Below are positions 1 to 6,815 of a DNA stretch of 16,338 nt, piece after piece. Source of the DNA: an uncultured Atopobiaceae bacterium (lineage in GTDB: Bacteria > Actinomycetota > Coriobacteriia > Coriobacteriales > Atopobiaceae). The translations under genes and the position numbers were made by a program. Under the pieces are notes generated by a model that saw only the letters and a list, made by a program, of their open reading frames with translations, searched no databases and was not told the origin of the DNA. The stretch spans positions 1 to 16,338 of the forward strand of contig CAJOKK010000010.1 of the NCBI GenBank assembly GCA_905235165.1. The letters are read 5' to 3'. The stretch's first letter is position 1; each line of letters opens with the position of its first letter.

Positions 1-1040
1 TAGCCGATCTTCGTGACCCAGCCGAACTTGTCCTCGATCTCGCCGGCCTGGATGCCGGTGAGCGTCTCGCGGAGCTTGGCCATGACCGGGCCGACGTGCT
101 CCATGCCGGCACCGAAGACGTGCTCATTGCCCTCACGGTCAACGACCTTGCCCACCGGGCTGATGACGGCAGCGGTGCCGCACATGCCGCACTCGACGAA
201 CTGGTCGATCTCGTCGAAGCGCACCTGACGCTGGACGACCTTCATGCCCAGCAGCTCCTCGGCCACCTGCACCAGCGAGCGACGGGTGATGGAGGGCAGA
301 ATGGAGTCGGTCGCAGACTGCGGCACCACGAGCGTGCCGTCCTCCTGGACGAGCAGGAAGTTCGCGCCGCCGGACTCCTCGACGAAGGTGTGGGTCTGCG
401 GATCGAGGAACATGTTGTCGGCAAAGCCCTCGGCGTGGGCAAGCACGCTGGGGTAGAGGCTCATCGCGTAGTTGAGACCGGCCTTGATGTTGCCGGTGCC
501 ATGGGGAGCCGCGCGGTCATACTCGGGAACCTTGAGGGCCACGGGCTGGACGCCGCCCTTGTAGTAGGGGCCGACGGGCGTGACGAGAATGCGGAACTGG
601 TACTCGTCGGCCGGCTTGACGCCGATGACATCGCCGGTCGCGACCATGAAGGGACGGATGTAGAGCGTGGCGCCCGAGCCGAAGGGCGGGACCCAAGCCT
701 CGTTGGCCTTGACGACCTGCTTGACGGCATCGATGAAGCGGTCCTCGGGGAAGGGCGGCATGCAGATACGCTTGGCAGAATCGGCCATGCGCTTCGCGTT
801 CATGTCGGGACGGAAGCAGACGATGTCTCCGTCCTTGGTGGTGTAGGCCTTGAGACCCTCGAAGACCTCCTGGCAGTAGTGGAAGATGCCAGCACACTCA
901 GAGAGCTGCAGGGTATGGTCAGTCGTGAGGATATCCTCGCCCCACTCGCCATCCTTGTAGTTGCAGACGTAGCTATAGTCCGTCTTGGTGTAGGCAAAGG
1001 TCAGGCTACCCCAATCGATGTCCTTCTTCTCCACTGCCAT
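1..1040 (-). CDS. ilvE: Branched-chain amino acid aminotransferase (3' end at window edge)
   Basis: PLP-dependent class IV aminotransferase that interconverts Leu, Ile and Val with their 2-oxo acids using glutamate/2-oxoglutarate in the cytosol. The reading begins MAVEKKDIDWGSL and carries the BCAT signatures: FHYCQEVFEGLKAY (about 53-66), TLYIRPFM (126-132), GTGNIKAGLNYAMSLYP (181-197) with the probable PLP Lys186, EESGGANFLLV (about 222-232) and CGTAAVISPVG near the C-terminus. 346 codons lie in the window, and bases 1-2 read TA- as the next codon. The protein is therefore either complete with a TAA/TAG stop just outside or continues with Tyr; the family length (340-360 aa) and the ending GWVTKIG favour a stop. 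The start is supported by AGGAGG five bases upstream. The gene is divergent from the threonine aldolase gene and has no ilv/leu neighbours in view. Confidence 0.93.
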   Translation of the reverse strand, partial: MAVEKKDIDWGSLTFAYTKTDYSYVCNYKDGEWGEDILTTDHTLQLSECAGIFHYCQEVFEGLKAYTTKDGDIVCFRPDMNAKRMADSAKRICMPPFPEDRFIDAVKQVVKANEAWVPPFGSGATLYIRPFMVATGDVIGVKPADEYQFRILVTPVGPYYKGGVQPVALKVPEYDRAAPHGTGNIKAGLNYAMSLYPSVLAHAEGFADNMFLDPQTHTFVEESGGANFLLVQEDGTLVVPQSATDSILPSITRRSLVQVAEELLGMKVVQRQVRFDEIDQFVECGMCGTAAVISPVGKVVDREGNEHVFGAGMEHVGPVMAKLRETLTGIQAGEIEDKFGWVTKIG

Positions 1041-1078
1041 GCGAGCCTCCTCACATCGTTTCTACTGATGGAAGAAGC

Positions 1079-1084
1079 TTAATA
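1079..1084 (-). promoter_or_regulatory. Possible -10 box for ilvE
   Basis: On the minus strand the sequence reads TATTAA here, which would give a 5' UTR of about 32 bases before the ilvE start at 1040. I see no good -35 at 16-18 bp. The AT-rich patch stands out from the GC-rich surroundings of the 178-bp divergent spacer, but this is only a weak call. Confidence 0.25.
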
Positions 1085-1218
1085 CTTTGCCCCACGCACG
1101 CAAGCCTGGCTCGCCTGAGCGAAACACCAAGGACATGCGAAGCGGATGGAGCTTACCCTGCCTCGGGTGGGCATACGCTACACTCAACTGGTCAAATCCA
1201 ACAAGGACAGGAGCAACC

Positions 1219-2271
1219 ATGCGCATGTTCAAAAACGACTATTCCGAAGGCGCGGCAGCCGAGGTGCTCGAGGCGCTCATCGCGACCAACGCTGAGCAGT
1301 GCGTCGGCTACACCGAGGGCGACCCGCACTGTGAGGCAGCACGCAAGCTGATTCGCCGTGCCTGCGGCCGAGACGACGTGGCCGTTGAGTTTGCCATTGG
1401 CGGCACGAGCACCAACCTCGTCTGCATCAACGGCCTCCTTCGCGACTGGGAGGGTGTCATCTGCACGCCCGACGCCCACATCAACGTCCACGAGACCGGC
1501 GCCATCGCCGCCACGGGCCGCTCGGTCCTGCCCACGCGCGACGCCGACGGCTTCCTCTCCCCCGCCGAGGCGGAGCGCGTCTGGCGCTTCCAGCAGGGAG
1601 CAGGACGTCACATGACGCGTCCGGCCATGGTCTATATCTCCAACACCACCGAGCTGGGTGGCGTCTGGTCGCGCGAGCGCTTCGACGCCCTCTGCGACTG
1701 GGCACACGAGCGCGAGCTCAAGGTCTTTGTCGACGGCGCGCGCTTGGGATCTGCCCTCACCTCGCCGGCAGCCGAGGGACTGACCCTCGAGCACCTGGCG
1801 AGCAAAGCTGACGCCTTCTCGATTGGCGGTACTAAGAATGGCCTGCTCTTCGGTGAAGCCGTCGTCATCGCCGACGAGGGCCTGCGCGAGGCCTTCGGCT
1901 ACCTCATCAAGGAGCGCGGTGGTCTCATGGCCAAGGGTCGCCTGCTTGGTGCCCAGTTCGAGGCTGCCTTCACTGCCGACAAGAACGGCGAGCTCCCCTA
2001 CTGGCGCTATGCGCGCACGGCCAACGAGTGCGCCTTCCGCCTGCGCGACGGCCTGATCGAGCTCGGCTTCGAAGCCTATGGAGAAGCACCTTCCAACCAG
2101 CAGTTCTTCGCCTTCGAGCCCAAAGTGTCCAAGGCCTTCGCCGAGGCCGTGGGCAGCGAGGTCTTCCAAGAGCTGGAAGACGGACGTCTGCTCACGCGCT
2201 TCGTCTGCTCCTGGGCCACGACGCCCTCTGACGTAGACGAGCTTCTCGCCTTCGCCAAGACCCTGCGCTAG
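1219..2271 (+). CDS. ltaE: Low-specificity L-threonine aldolase (PLP, beta-eliminating lyase family)
   Basis: Fold-type I PLP enzyme expected to cleave L-threonine or allo-threonine to glycine and acetaldehyde. The 350-residue product matches family length (330-350). Visible motifs are NDYSEGA at the start (6-12), IGGTSTNL (60-67), PDAHINVHETGA (84-95; His87 is the likely ring-stacking residue), FVDGARLGSAL (170-180; Asp172 contacts the pyridine nitrogen) and SIGGTKNGLLFGEAVV (201-216) with Schiff-base Lys206. The frame is open back to 1087, but I chose the ATG at 1219 because AGGAG sits five bases upstream and family homology begins there; a second ATG at 1225 would lose only two residues. 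It is the only plus-strand gene in the window, divergent from ilvE and convergent with the long coiled-coil gene. Family assignment is firm; exact substrate preference is not visible. Confidence 0.93.
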   Translation: MRMFKNDYSEGAAAEVLEALIATNAEQCVGYTEGDPHCEAARKLIRRACGRDDVAVEFAIGGTSTNLVCINGLLRDWEGVICTPDAHINVHETGAIAATGRSVLPTRDADGFLSPAEAERVWRFQQGAGRHMTRPAMVYISNTTELGGVWSRERFDALCDWAHERELKVFVDGARLGSALTSPAAEGLTLEHLASKADAFSIGGTKNGLLFGEAVVIADEGLREAFGYLIKERGGLMAKGRLLGAQFEAAFTADKNGELPYWRYARTANECAFRLRDGLIELGFEAYGEAPSNQQFFAFEPKVSKAFAEAVGSEVFQELEDGRLLTRFVCSWATTPSDVDELLAFAKTLR

Positions 2272-2288
2272 CACAGGACGGGTCCGAA

Positions 2289-2535
2289 TGAGTCAGTTGC
2301 CGTAGTCCTTTTTGACTCATTCCGAGGGAAAGGCGGCGGGGAGCCTCGCGCTCACTCTGCGGCAAGGGCGTTCGTCGCTACGGCGCGGCAGCTGCGGGAC
2401 TCGCTCGCTGCGCTCGCTCAGACAAGTCCTCGCTCCCGCCGCGCCTTCGCTCCTCACTGCCGCAGAATGTTCGCGCGGGGCTCCCCGCCGCCTTTCCCTC
2501 GGAATGAGTCAAAAAGGACTACGGCAACTGACTCA
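2289..2535. repeat. 247-bp palindromic element with perfect 57-bp inverted arms
   Basis: Bases 2289-2345 are the exact reverse complement of 2479-2535 (57 of 57). Inside, pairing continues imperfectly: CTGCGGCA (about 2357-2364) faces TGCCGCAG (about 2457-2464), GGCGCGGC faces GCCGCGCC, and the centre is rich in GCGAGC/GCTCGC repeats. Each arm also carries a nested inverted repeat built on TGAGTCA and TGACTCA (GAATGAGTCA at 2286-2295 facing TGACTCATTC at 2313-2322), and a further TGACTCA lies at 2546-2552. There is no ORF that resembles a transposase and no clear target-site duplication. It fills most of the 367-bp gap between ltaE and the convergent minus-strand gene. It could be a non-autonomous (MITE-like) element, a cruciform-forming site or an extreme bidirectional terminator. 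Confidence 0.9.
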
Positions 2536-2568
2536 CCCCTGTAACTGACTCACTCCTCGCCTAAAGAC

Positions 2569-2611
2569 GTGCCGCCCGCCGGAAAGCCATTCCGACGGGC
2601 GGCACCTTGTT
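2569..2611. terminator. Hairpin terminator in convergent gap
   Basis: A 16-bp stem (2569-2584 with 2590-2605, one C/T mismatch, core GCCGCCCG) with a 5-base loop. It is followed on the plus strand by CTTGTTTTC, which suits ltaE. On the minus strand it lies 34 bases past the stop of the long coiled-coil gene but is followed only by GTCTTTAGG. It is probably used from both sides. Confidence 0.7.
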
Positions 2612-2638
2612 TTCTAACCCTATAGAGGGATTAGGACA

Positions 2639-3895
2639 TTAACCCTGAGTTGCGGTCACGAGGGTCGAGATCTCGATGCGAGCGTTCGAGAAGAGACCAT
2701 TCATGTAGTCAGACCACTTCTTGTTGAGCTCAGTGGTCTTCTGGGAGTAGTTCTGGTAAGCGACATAGTACGCAGCCTGCGCAGCCTCGTAGGTAGCGCC
2801 ATCAGGCTTGACCTCGTAGTTGGCAAGGGCCGTAGCGTAGGGGCCATCGGTTGCCTTCCAAGTGGCGTTCTCGGCATCCCACTCATCACCAGCAAGGGCG
2901 ATGACGTAGTCAGCGTACTCCTTGGTCGGCTGGGAAGCATCGGCACCCTCGGCAGGCTGGGCGGGAGCATCCGGCATGGTGTCCGAAAGCTCACCGACAA
3001 CCTGGTTGCGGAGCTTCTCGAAGATGACGCTGTTGCGCAGGACGCTGACGACCGTAGCCTCATCCATCTGATACTGCTCGCCGATGGCAGCGAAATCGGA
3101 GCTACCGATGTGCTCCTCAGCGTATGCCTTGACGTCGTCGTCAGAAGCAGTGATGCCCGCGTTCTCGGCCTCGTGTGCCAGGATGGTGTTGCGGGCGCTG
3201 TTCAGGATCTGATCGGCAGCGGGAACCGCATAGGTGCCATCCTCGTTCTTCGCGGCCTCAACGGAGCCGTTCTCCTCGAAGATATCGCGAGCAGAGATGT
3301 TCTCCATCACACCATCGTAGGTCATGGTGGCGAGAGGGGTATCGAGCTGCTTTTCGGTAATGACCGTGTGGCCGGCAATCTCGCTGCCAGCAAAGGAGGA
3401 GCTCAGGCGACCAACCACAAAGGCACCAATCAGCATGCCCACGGCGAGGGCGGCACAGGTGATGCCAATCCAGGCACCCTTGTTCAGCTGATGACCAGCA
3501 TTCGGAGCCTCCGTAATCTCCTGAAGGTTCTCCTCAGCCTGCGCGGCAACCTCGGCGACCTTCTCCTTGGCCTCCTCGGCAGCCTCAGCAACCTTCTCCT
3601 TGGCTTCCTCGGCAGCCTCGGAGATCTGCTCCTTGACCTCATCGGAATCGATTCCGGCCTCCTGGAGCCTCTCCTCGAGATCCTCGGTCATCTCCTCGAC
3701 ATCAGCCTTCAGAGCGTCGAGCTTCTCTTCGGTCTCGGCCTTCACCTCGTCAAGCTTCTCCTCGGCGTCTGCCTTGACCTCAGCGGCCTTCTCCTCGACC
3801 TCGTCCTTGAGCTCGGCAACCTTCTCCTCAGCCTCGGACTTGATCTCCTCGGCCTGCTCAGATGCCTCTTCGGAACGGTTCTGATCCTCAGACAT
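2639..3895 (-). CDS. Membrane-anchored SurA-N-like protein with long acidic coiled coil
   Basis: 418-residue protein of unassigned function. Residues 1-130 are an uninterrupted, very acidic Glu/Lys/Ala helix built from 11-residue repeats (AEEKVAELKDE, VEEKAAEVKAD, AEEKLDEVKAE, TEEKLDALKAD at 22-65, and AAEEAKEKVAE twice at 94-115). One membrane segment follows at about 140-162, then an exported domain. Residues 175-300 resemble the SurA/trigger-factor peptide-binding helical region (ARNTILAHEAENAGITASDDDVKAYA), but no PPIase domain is present. The C-terminal 90 residues (KEYADYVIAL... to ISTL) are shared with the protein encoded at 4406-5296, so the two are paralogs. The start at 3895 has GGAGG five bases upstream; an in-frame upstream extension lacks such support. 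A folding or cell-surface role is inference only. Confidence 0.85.
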   Translation of the reverse strand: MSEDQNRSEEASEQAEEIKSEAEEKVAELKDEVEEKAAEVKADAEEKLDEVKAETEEKLDALKADVEEMTEDLEERLQEAGIDSDEVKEQISEAAEEAKEKVAEAAEEAKEKVAEVAAQAEENLQEITEAPNAGHQLNKGAWIGITCAALAVGMLIGAFVVGRLSSSFAGSEIAGHTVITEKQLDTPLATMTYDGVMENISARDIFEENGSVEAAKNEDGTYAVPAADQILNSARNTILAHEAENAGITASDDDVKAYAEEHIGSSDFAAIGEQYQMDEATVVSVLRNSVIFEKLRNQVVGELSDTMPDAPAQPAEGADASQPTKEYADYVIALAGDEWDAENATWKATDGPYATALANYEVKPDGATYEAAQAAYYVAYQNYSQKTTELNKKWSDYMNGLFSNARIEISTLVTATQG

Positions 3896-4187
3896 TAGTA
3901 CCTCCCATTCGAACTTTGTCGACCAAGGCCGACCAAACAAACAGTGGAATTCTACTTCACCTCAACAGGTTTTGCCCCGTAGGAGTTTTCAACCCACAAA
4001 CATCCGTTTTAACTTAAAGCAAGCTTGAGTCACTTTTTCAGCCTTAAAACGTAATGCTGGTGAAACGCTAGCGAGCACAGAGACGAGTCCCGTAGCCGTC
4101 ATGTCTGGACGACAAGCGCTCTTATGGCAGCGACAGGCCACAGCCTCCTCGCCCCTCCGCCAGGCCCCCAGGCCTCCCTCTGCAGGC
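3896..4187. other. Gene-free leader/promoter region, AT-rich in part
   Basis: No convincing gene. It must hold the promoter of the minus-strand gene starting at 3895; the only -10-like hexamer I can point to is TAGAAT (minus, 3949-3954), without a good -35. An 8-bp inverted repeat, CGTTTTAA (4005-4012) and TTAAAACG (4044-4051), brackets the palindrome CAAGCTTG (4020-4027) in a markedly AT-rich patch and could be an operator. A 66-codon open frame on the minus strand here (3989-4189) has no plausible start signal. Confidence 0.4.
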
Positions 4188-4225
4188 AAAACAAAACAGG
4201 TCAGACGGGAAATCCCATCTGACCT
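4188..4225 (-). terminator. Intrinsic terminator of tRNA-Thr
   Basis: Minus-strand hairpin with a 13-bp stem (4213-4225 with 4198-4210, one G-T pair) and a two-base loop, followed by GTTTTGTTTT (4197-4188). It begins 11 bases beyond the encoded CCA of the tRNA, so it ends that transcript before the next minus-strand gene. Confidence 0.9.
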
Positions 4226-4236
4226 GCTGTTTTTCG

Positions 4237-4312
4237 TGGAGCCGGATAGCAGACTCGAACTGCTGGCCTACGCATTACGAGTGCGTCGCTCTACCAACTG
4301 AGCTAATCCGGC
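4237..4312 (-). tRNA. tRNA-Thr (anticodon CGT)
   Basis: On the minus strand the sequence folds into a full cloverleaf: acceptor GCCGGAT pairing with ATCCGGC (7 of 7), D-arm GCTC-AGTTGGTAGA-GAGC type, anticodon stem ACGCA/TGCGT with loop CTCGTAA (anticodon CGT, decodes ACG threonine), and T-arm AGCAG-TTCGAGT-CTGCT. The discriminator is T and the CCA end is encoded (4239-4237). It is a single tRNA with its own promoter and terminator, placed between two paralogous membrane-protein genes. Confidence 0.97.
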
Positions 4313-4324
4313 GCGCGAGATAGC

Positions 4325-4354
4325 ATTATGGCACGTATCATAGCCTGCCGTCAA
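4325..4354 (-). promoter_or_regulatory. Sigma70-type promoter of tRNA-Thr
   Basis: On the minus strand: -35 TTGACG (4354-4349), an 18-bp spacer and -10 CATAAT (4330-4325). This would start transcription near 4318, a few bases before the mature tRNA 5' end at 4312. It lies in the 93-bp gap after the upstream membrane-protein gene. Confidence 0.8.
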
Positions 4355-4405
4355 CCGCCAGATTGTATGTCTTCACAGCGACACCAAGCAATTCATACGA
4401 AGGGC

Positions 4406-5296
4406 CTAGATGCCAATCGTAGAGATGTTGATGGAAACGTCGTTCAGAAGGCCGTTAACGTAGTCGGTCCACTCGGCAGAATACTGCGAAAGCGCGGAGA
4501 CATGCTGCTGGTAGGCAATGTAATAGGCCTGGCAGGCGGCTTCGTAGGTCGCTCCCGAGCTCGAGATCTCGTAATCGGAAAGCGCCGTGGCAAAGGGGCC
4601 ATCGTTCGAAGCCCAGGAACCCGCCGAGCTGTCCCACTCCTTGCCAACCAGGGCAATGATGTAGTCGGCGTATTCCTTTGTCATGGCAACCTCGTTGCCC
4701 TCGGTAGGCTCAGTCGGAGCCTCCGGCGCCTCTCCCGCCTTGTTCTCAAGCGCCTTGTCGCGAAGGAGCGACATCAGCGTGGCCTCGCGCAAAAGGACGG
4801 CGGCCGCATCCTGCTCCATGCCATAGGCGGAGGAGATGCTGCTCATGTCGGTAGTGCCGAAGGTGGCCGTTGCGTAGGCGTTCACCTTCGCGTCATCAAC
4901 CTCGATGCCCTGACGCTCGGCCTCGGCAGCGATGACTCGGCTTCGGGCCGTGGCCAACACGCTATCTGCTGACGGAATTCGATAGGAGCCGTCGCTGTTC
5001 TCTGCAGCCGAGAGGGAGCCATTCTCAAGAATGGCGTCACGATAGGTGACCTTGTTGCGCTTGCCGCCCACCGTGTAGGTGGCAACGGTGTCATCAAGCT
5101 GCGACTCGCTCAGCGAGCTTGCCGACGAGAGGAAGGGAAGCCGACCAGCGCCACCACCCGTCACGAAGCCTCCGAGGAGAATGCCCGCAACGAGGGCAAG
5201 TACCATCAGGATAACGACGATGGGAAAGCGAACCACTGCCAACTCATCAGCCGACTTCCCGGTCTCCTTCGCGTGCGCCGCGTGTTTCTGGGCCAT
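4406..5296 (-). CDS. Membrane-anchored SurA-N-like protein, short paralog
   Basis: 296-residue protein with a short Lys/His-containing cytosolic N-terminus, one membrane segment at about 24-46 (VVRFPIVVILMVLALVAGIL) and an outside domain. That domain has a SurA-N-like helical part (about 105-185, with AEAERQGIEVDDAKVNAYA) and a C-terminal part (about 207-296) nearly superimposable on that of the 418-residue protein at 2639-3895: shared EYADY, DGPxATAL, GATYEAA and AYYxAYQ. It lacks the long coiled coil and any PPIase domain. Its ATG follows the stop of the HEAT-like gene by only two bases, which suggests translational coupling and a common transcript. The tRNA-Thr gene lies just downstream. 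The function is not recognised; the paralogy is directly visible. Confidence 0.85.
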   Translation of the reverse strand: MAQKHAAHAKETGKSADELAVVRFPIVVILMVLALVAGILLGGFVTGGGAGRLPFLSSASSLSESQLDDTVATYTVGGKRNKVTYRDAILENGSLSAAENSDGSYRIPSADSVLATARSRVIAAEAERQGIEVDDAKVNAYATATFGTTDMSSISSAYGMEQDAAAVLLREATLMSLLRDKALENKAGEAPEAPTEPTEGNEVAMTKEYADYIIALVGKEWDSSAGSWASNDGPFATALSDYEISSSGATYEAACQAYYIAYQQHVSALSQYSAEWTDYVNGLLNDVSINISTIGI

Positions 5297-5298
5297 CG

Positions 5299-5916
5299 CT
5301 ACTCGCCCTTCGCCGCAGAGATGATCTCTGAAGAGATGGCACGCACGTAGCCATAGCCATTCTCGGCATCAAAACCGACGCGGGCGAGCAGGGCCTCACG
5401 CGTCTCGTCAGAGATGGAGCCCTTCACGAAATCGGAAAGGGCAACGAGCATGTCGCGGTACTCAGGATCGCCGTGATAGCACTGGATAGCCTCGTCAAGC
5501 AGGCTCCAGACCTGATTGGAACGCTCGGGATCGCTTGCCCCAAGACGCACCAAGAAGCGGAAGGCCGCCAGGCGCACGATGGCGGAGTCTTCGTCAAACA
5601 GCGATGCCTCGGCACCGTCGTAGGCACCCTCCACTGCGGCGGGGTCAACGCGCACGACCTCAGAAAGCGCGTCCAGCGCCTCCCAACGCGTCTGAGCTTC
5701 GGGACGATACAGGGCGTCGATCAGCTCATCAACATAGGGCAGCACCATGTTCACGTCCTCCGCAGCCGCCAGTGCGATGGTGTGCGACGCCTCCTGCCTC
5801 TGCCTCCTGTTGGCACCCGAAAGCCCGCCAACGAGGGCAGCCATAACGTCAGGAGTGATGCCCAGCGAGTTCTGAGTATTCTGCTCCTCCTGCGAAGCAA
5901 CGTCTTCTGTTGCCAT
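5299..5916 (-). CDS. HEAT-repeat-like helical protein
   Basis: 205-residue soluble all-alpha protein. After a polar N-terminus (about 1-20) the sequence shows repeating helical pairs typical of HEAT/Armadillo solenoids: ANRRQRQEASHTIALAAAED, QTRWEALDALSEVV and SAIVRLAAFRFLVRLGA, each with the R-x-x-A-x-x-A-L pattern. Such modules are protein-protein scaffolds; no catalytic motif is present. I start at the ATG at 5916 because GAGG lies five bases upstream; a TTG at 5931 in the same frame would overlap that Shine-Dalgarno sequence. It is followed two bases later by the short SurA-N-like gene, so the products may work together. The precise role is unknown. Confidence 0.75.
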   Translation of the reverse strand: MATEDVASQEEQNTQNSLGITPDVMAALVGGLSGANRRQRQEASHTIALAAAEDVNMVLPYVDELIDALYRPEAQTRWEALDALSEVVRVDPAAVEGAYDGAEASLFDEDSAIVRLAAFRFLVRLGASDPERSNQVWSLLDEAIQCYHGDPEYRDMLVALSDFVKGSISDETREALLARVGFDAENGYGYVRAISSEIISAAKGE

Positions 5917-5942
5917 GGAAACCTCTTCCAACGTAAGTACCT

Positions 5943-5962
5943 AAAAGCCGCCTCTCGGCAGC
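5943..5962 (-). terminator. Short hairpin with GAGA loop and T4 tail
   Basis: On the minus strand GCTGCC-GAGA-GGCGGC is followed by TTTT, in the 66-bp gap between the NYN gene and the HEAT-like gene. The stem is only six pairs (one G-T), so it may be a weak attenuator rather than a full terminator. A TACAAT (minus, 5978-5973) preceded at 18 bp by TGGACG could supply a promoter for the downstream pair, but its transcript would contain this hairpin. Confidence 0.35.
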
Positions 5963-5982
5963 GTAATTTACCATTGTACCAG

Positions 5983-6759
5983 CTACTCTTTGAAGCCGTC
6001 CACCATTGCCGTGCCGCTCCGCGAGTCTTTGTGGATGCCGATGAAGCCAAGCTTTGCCGCCTCGCGCAGCAGCTCCGTGAAGGAACGGTAACCGTAGGTC
6101 GTCTCGGAGAACTGCGGACGCTTGCGCCTCATGGTGTCTTTGAGGCGCGAAGCCAAGACCGGGCTGTCATCGTCACGCTGAACGGCGGCCAGCGACTCAA
6201 AGAGCAGCTGGTAGCACTCGTGCTTCTCCTCGGGAACCACATCCCCGAAGTTGGGAATCGAGCGGGCGGCTAGGATGTCTTCGTAAAAGAGGAACTCGTC
6301 GCAGTTCTCCGCCAGAAGCGAGCTCGTGGCCTCGCGCATGCCCACGCCGATAACCGTCTTGCCAAACTCCCTGAGCTTCGAGACAAGCGGAGAGAAGTCG
6401 GAGTCTCCGGAGAGAATGACGAAGGTGTTGACGTGGTCTCGGGTAAGGCAGATCTCGACAGCGTCCACCGCAAGGCGGATGTCTGCCGAGTTCTTGCCCG
6501 TATAGGCACGGTCGGGAATCTCGATGAGCTCGATACCCAGCTCGTGCATGGGGGTGATGGCGTCAGAGAAGCGCTGCCAATCGCAGTAGGCACGCTTTGA
6601 GACGATGCGCCCCTTGTCAACGAGGCGCTCGAGGATGCACTTCACATCAGGCATCGGACCAACCTCTTGGTGGCCGTTGCGCTTGCGCCTCCCGGTACCC
6701 AAGGCAAGGTTCTCGTAGTCGATAAGAACCGCCATGGACCTTTGGCTATCTTGAACCAT
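5983..6759 (-). CDS. NYN-domain protein with C-terminal OST-HTH/LOTUS domain (LabA/DUF88 type)
   Basis: 258-residue protein. Residues 9-165 form a PIN-like NYN domain: MAVLIDYENLAL (Asp14), KNSADIRLAVDA (Asp93) and VILSGDSDFSPLV (Asp119, Asp121), the acidic residues expected to bind metal in this ribonuclease-like family. The C-terminus (about 181-253) has the helix-turn-helix pattern of OST-HTH/LOTUS RNA-binding domains, ending YRSFTELLREAAKLGFI and GTAMV. Bacterial NYN-OST-HTH proteins are thought to bind or cut RNA; the target here is unknown. The start is uncertain: ATG at 6759, TTG at 6771 (close behind AAGGA) or ATG at 6735 just before the domain. It lies 56 bp after the dehydrogenase gene and upstream of the HEAT-like gene, on the same strand. 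Confidence 0.88.
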   Translation of the reverse strand: MVQDSQRSMAVLIDYENLALGTGRRKRNGHQEVGPMPDVKCILERLVDKGRIVSKRAYCDWQRFSDAITPMHELGIELIEIPDRAYTGKNSADIRLAVDAVEICLTRDHVNTFVILSGDSDFSPLVSKLREFGKTVIGVGMREATSSLLAENCDEFLFYEDILAARSIPNFGDVVPEEKHECYQLLFESLAAVQRDDDSPVLASRLKDTMRRKRPQFSETTYGYRSFTELLREAAKLGFIGIHKDSRSGTAMVDGFKE

Positions 6760-6815
6760 GTATGTCTTCAATTCCTTTCATCTTGGCCAAGCCGGACGGA
6801 GCCGAGCTGGCCAGC

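Noticed and set aside
96..1082. 328-codon plus-strand open frame opposite ilvE
   Set aside because: The minus strand codes for a clear BCAT; the plus-strand product is low-complexity and lacks a convincing start signal.
1192..2274. 360-codon minus-strand open frame opposite ltaE
   Set aside because: Shadow of the threonine aldolase gene; the plus-strand product has the full family motif set.
2272..2638. Full insertion sequence
   Set aside because: The palindrome has no transposase-sized ORF and no detectable target duplication.
3989..4189. 66-codon minus-strand open frame between the tRNA terminator and the coiled-coil gene
   Set aside because: No ribosome site, no recognisable motif, and it starts in the tRNA terminator tail.
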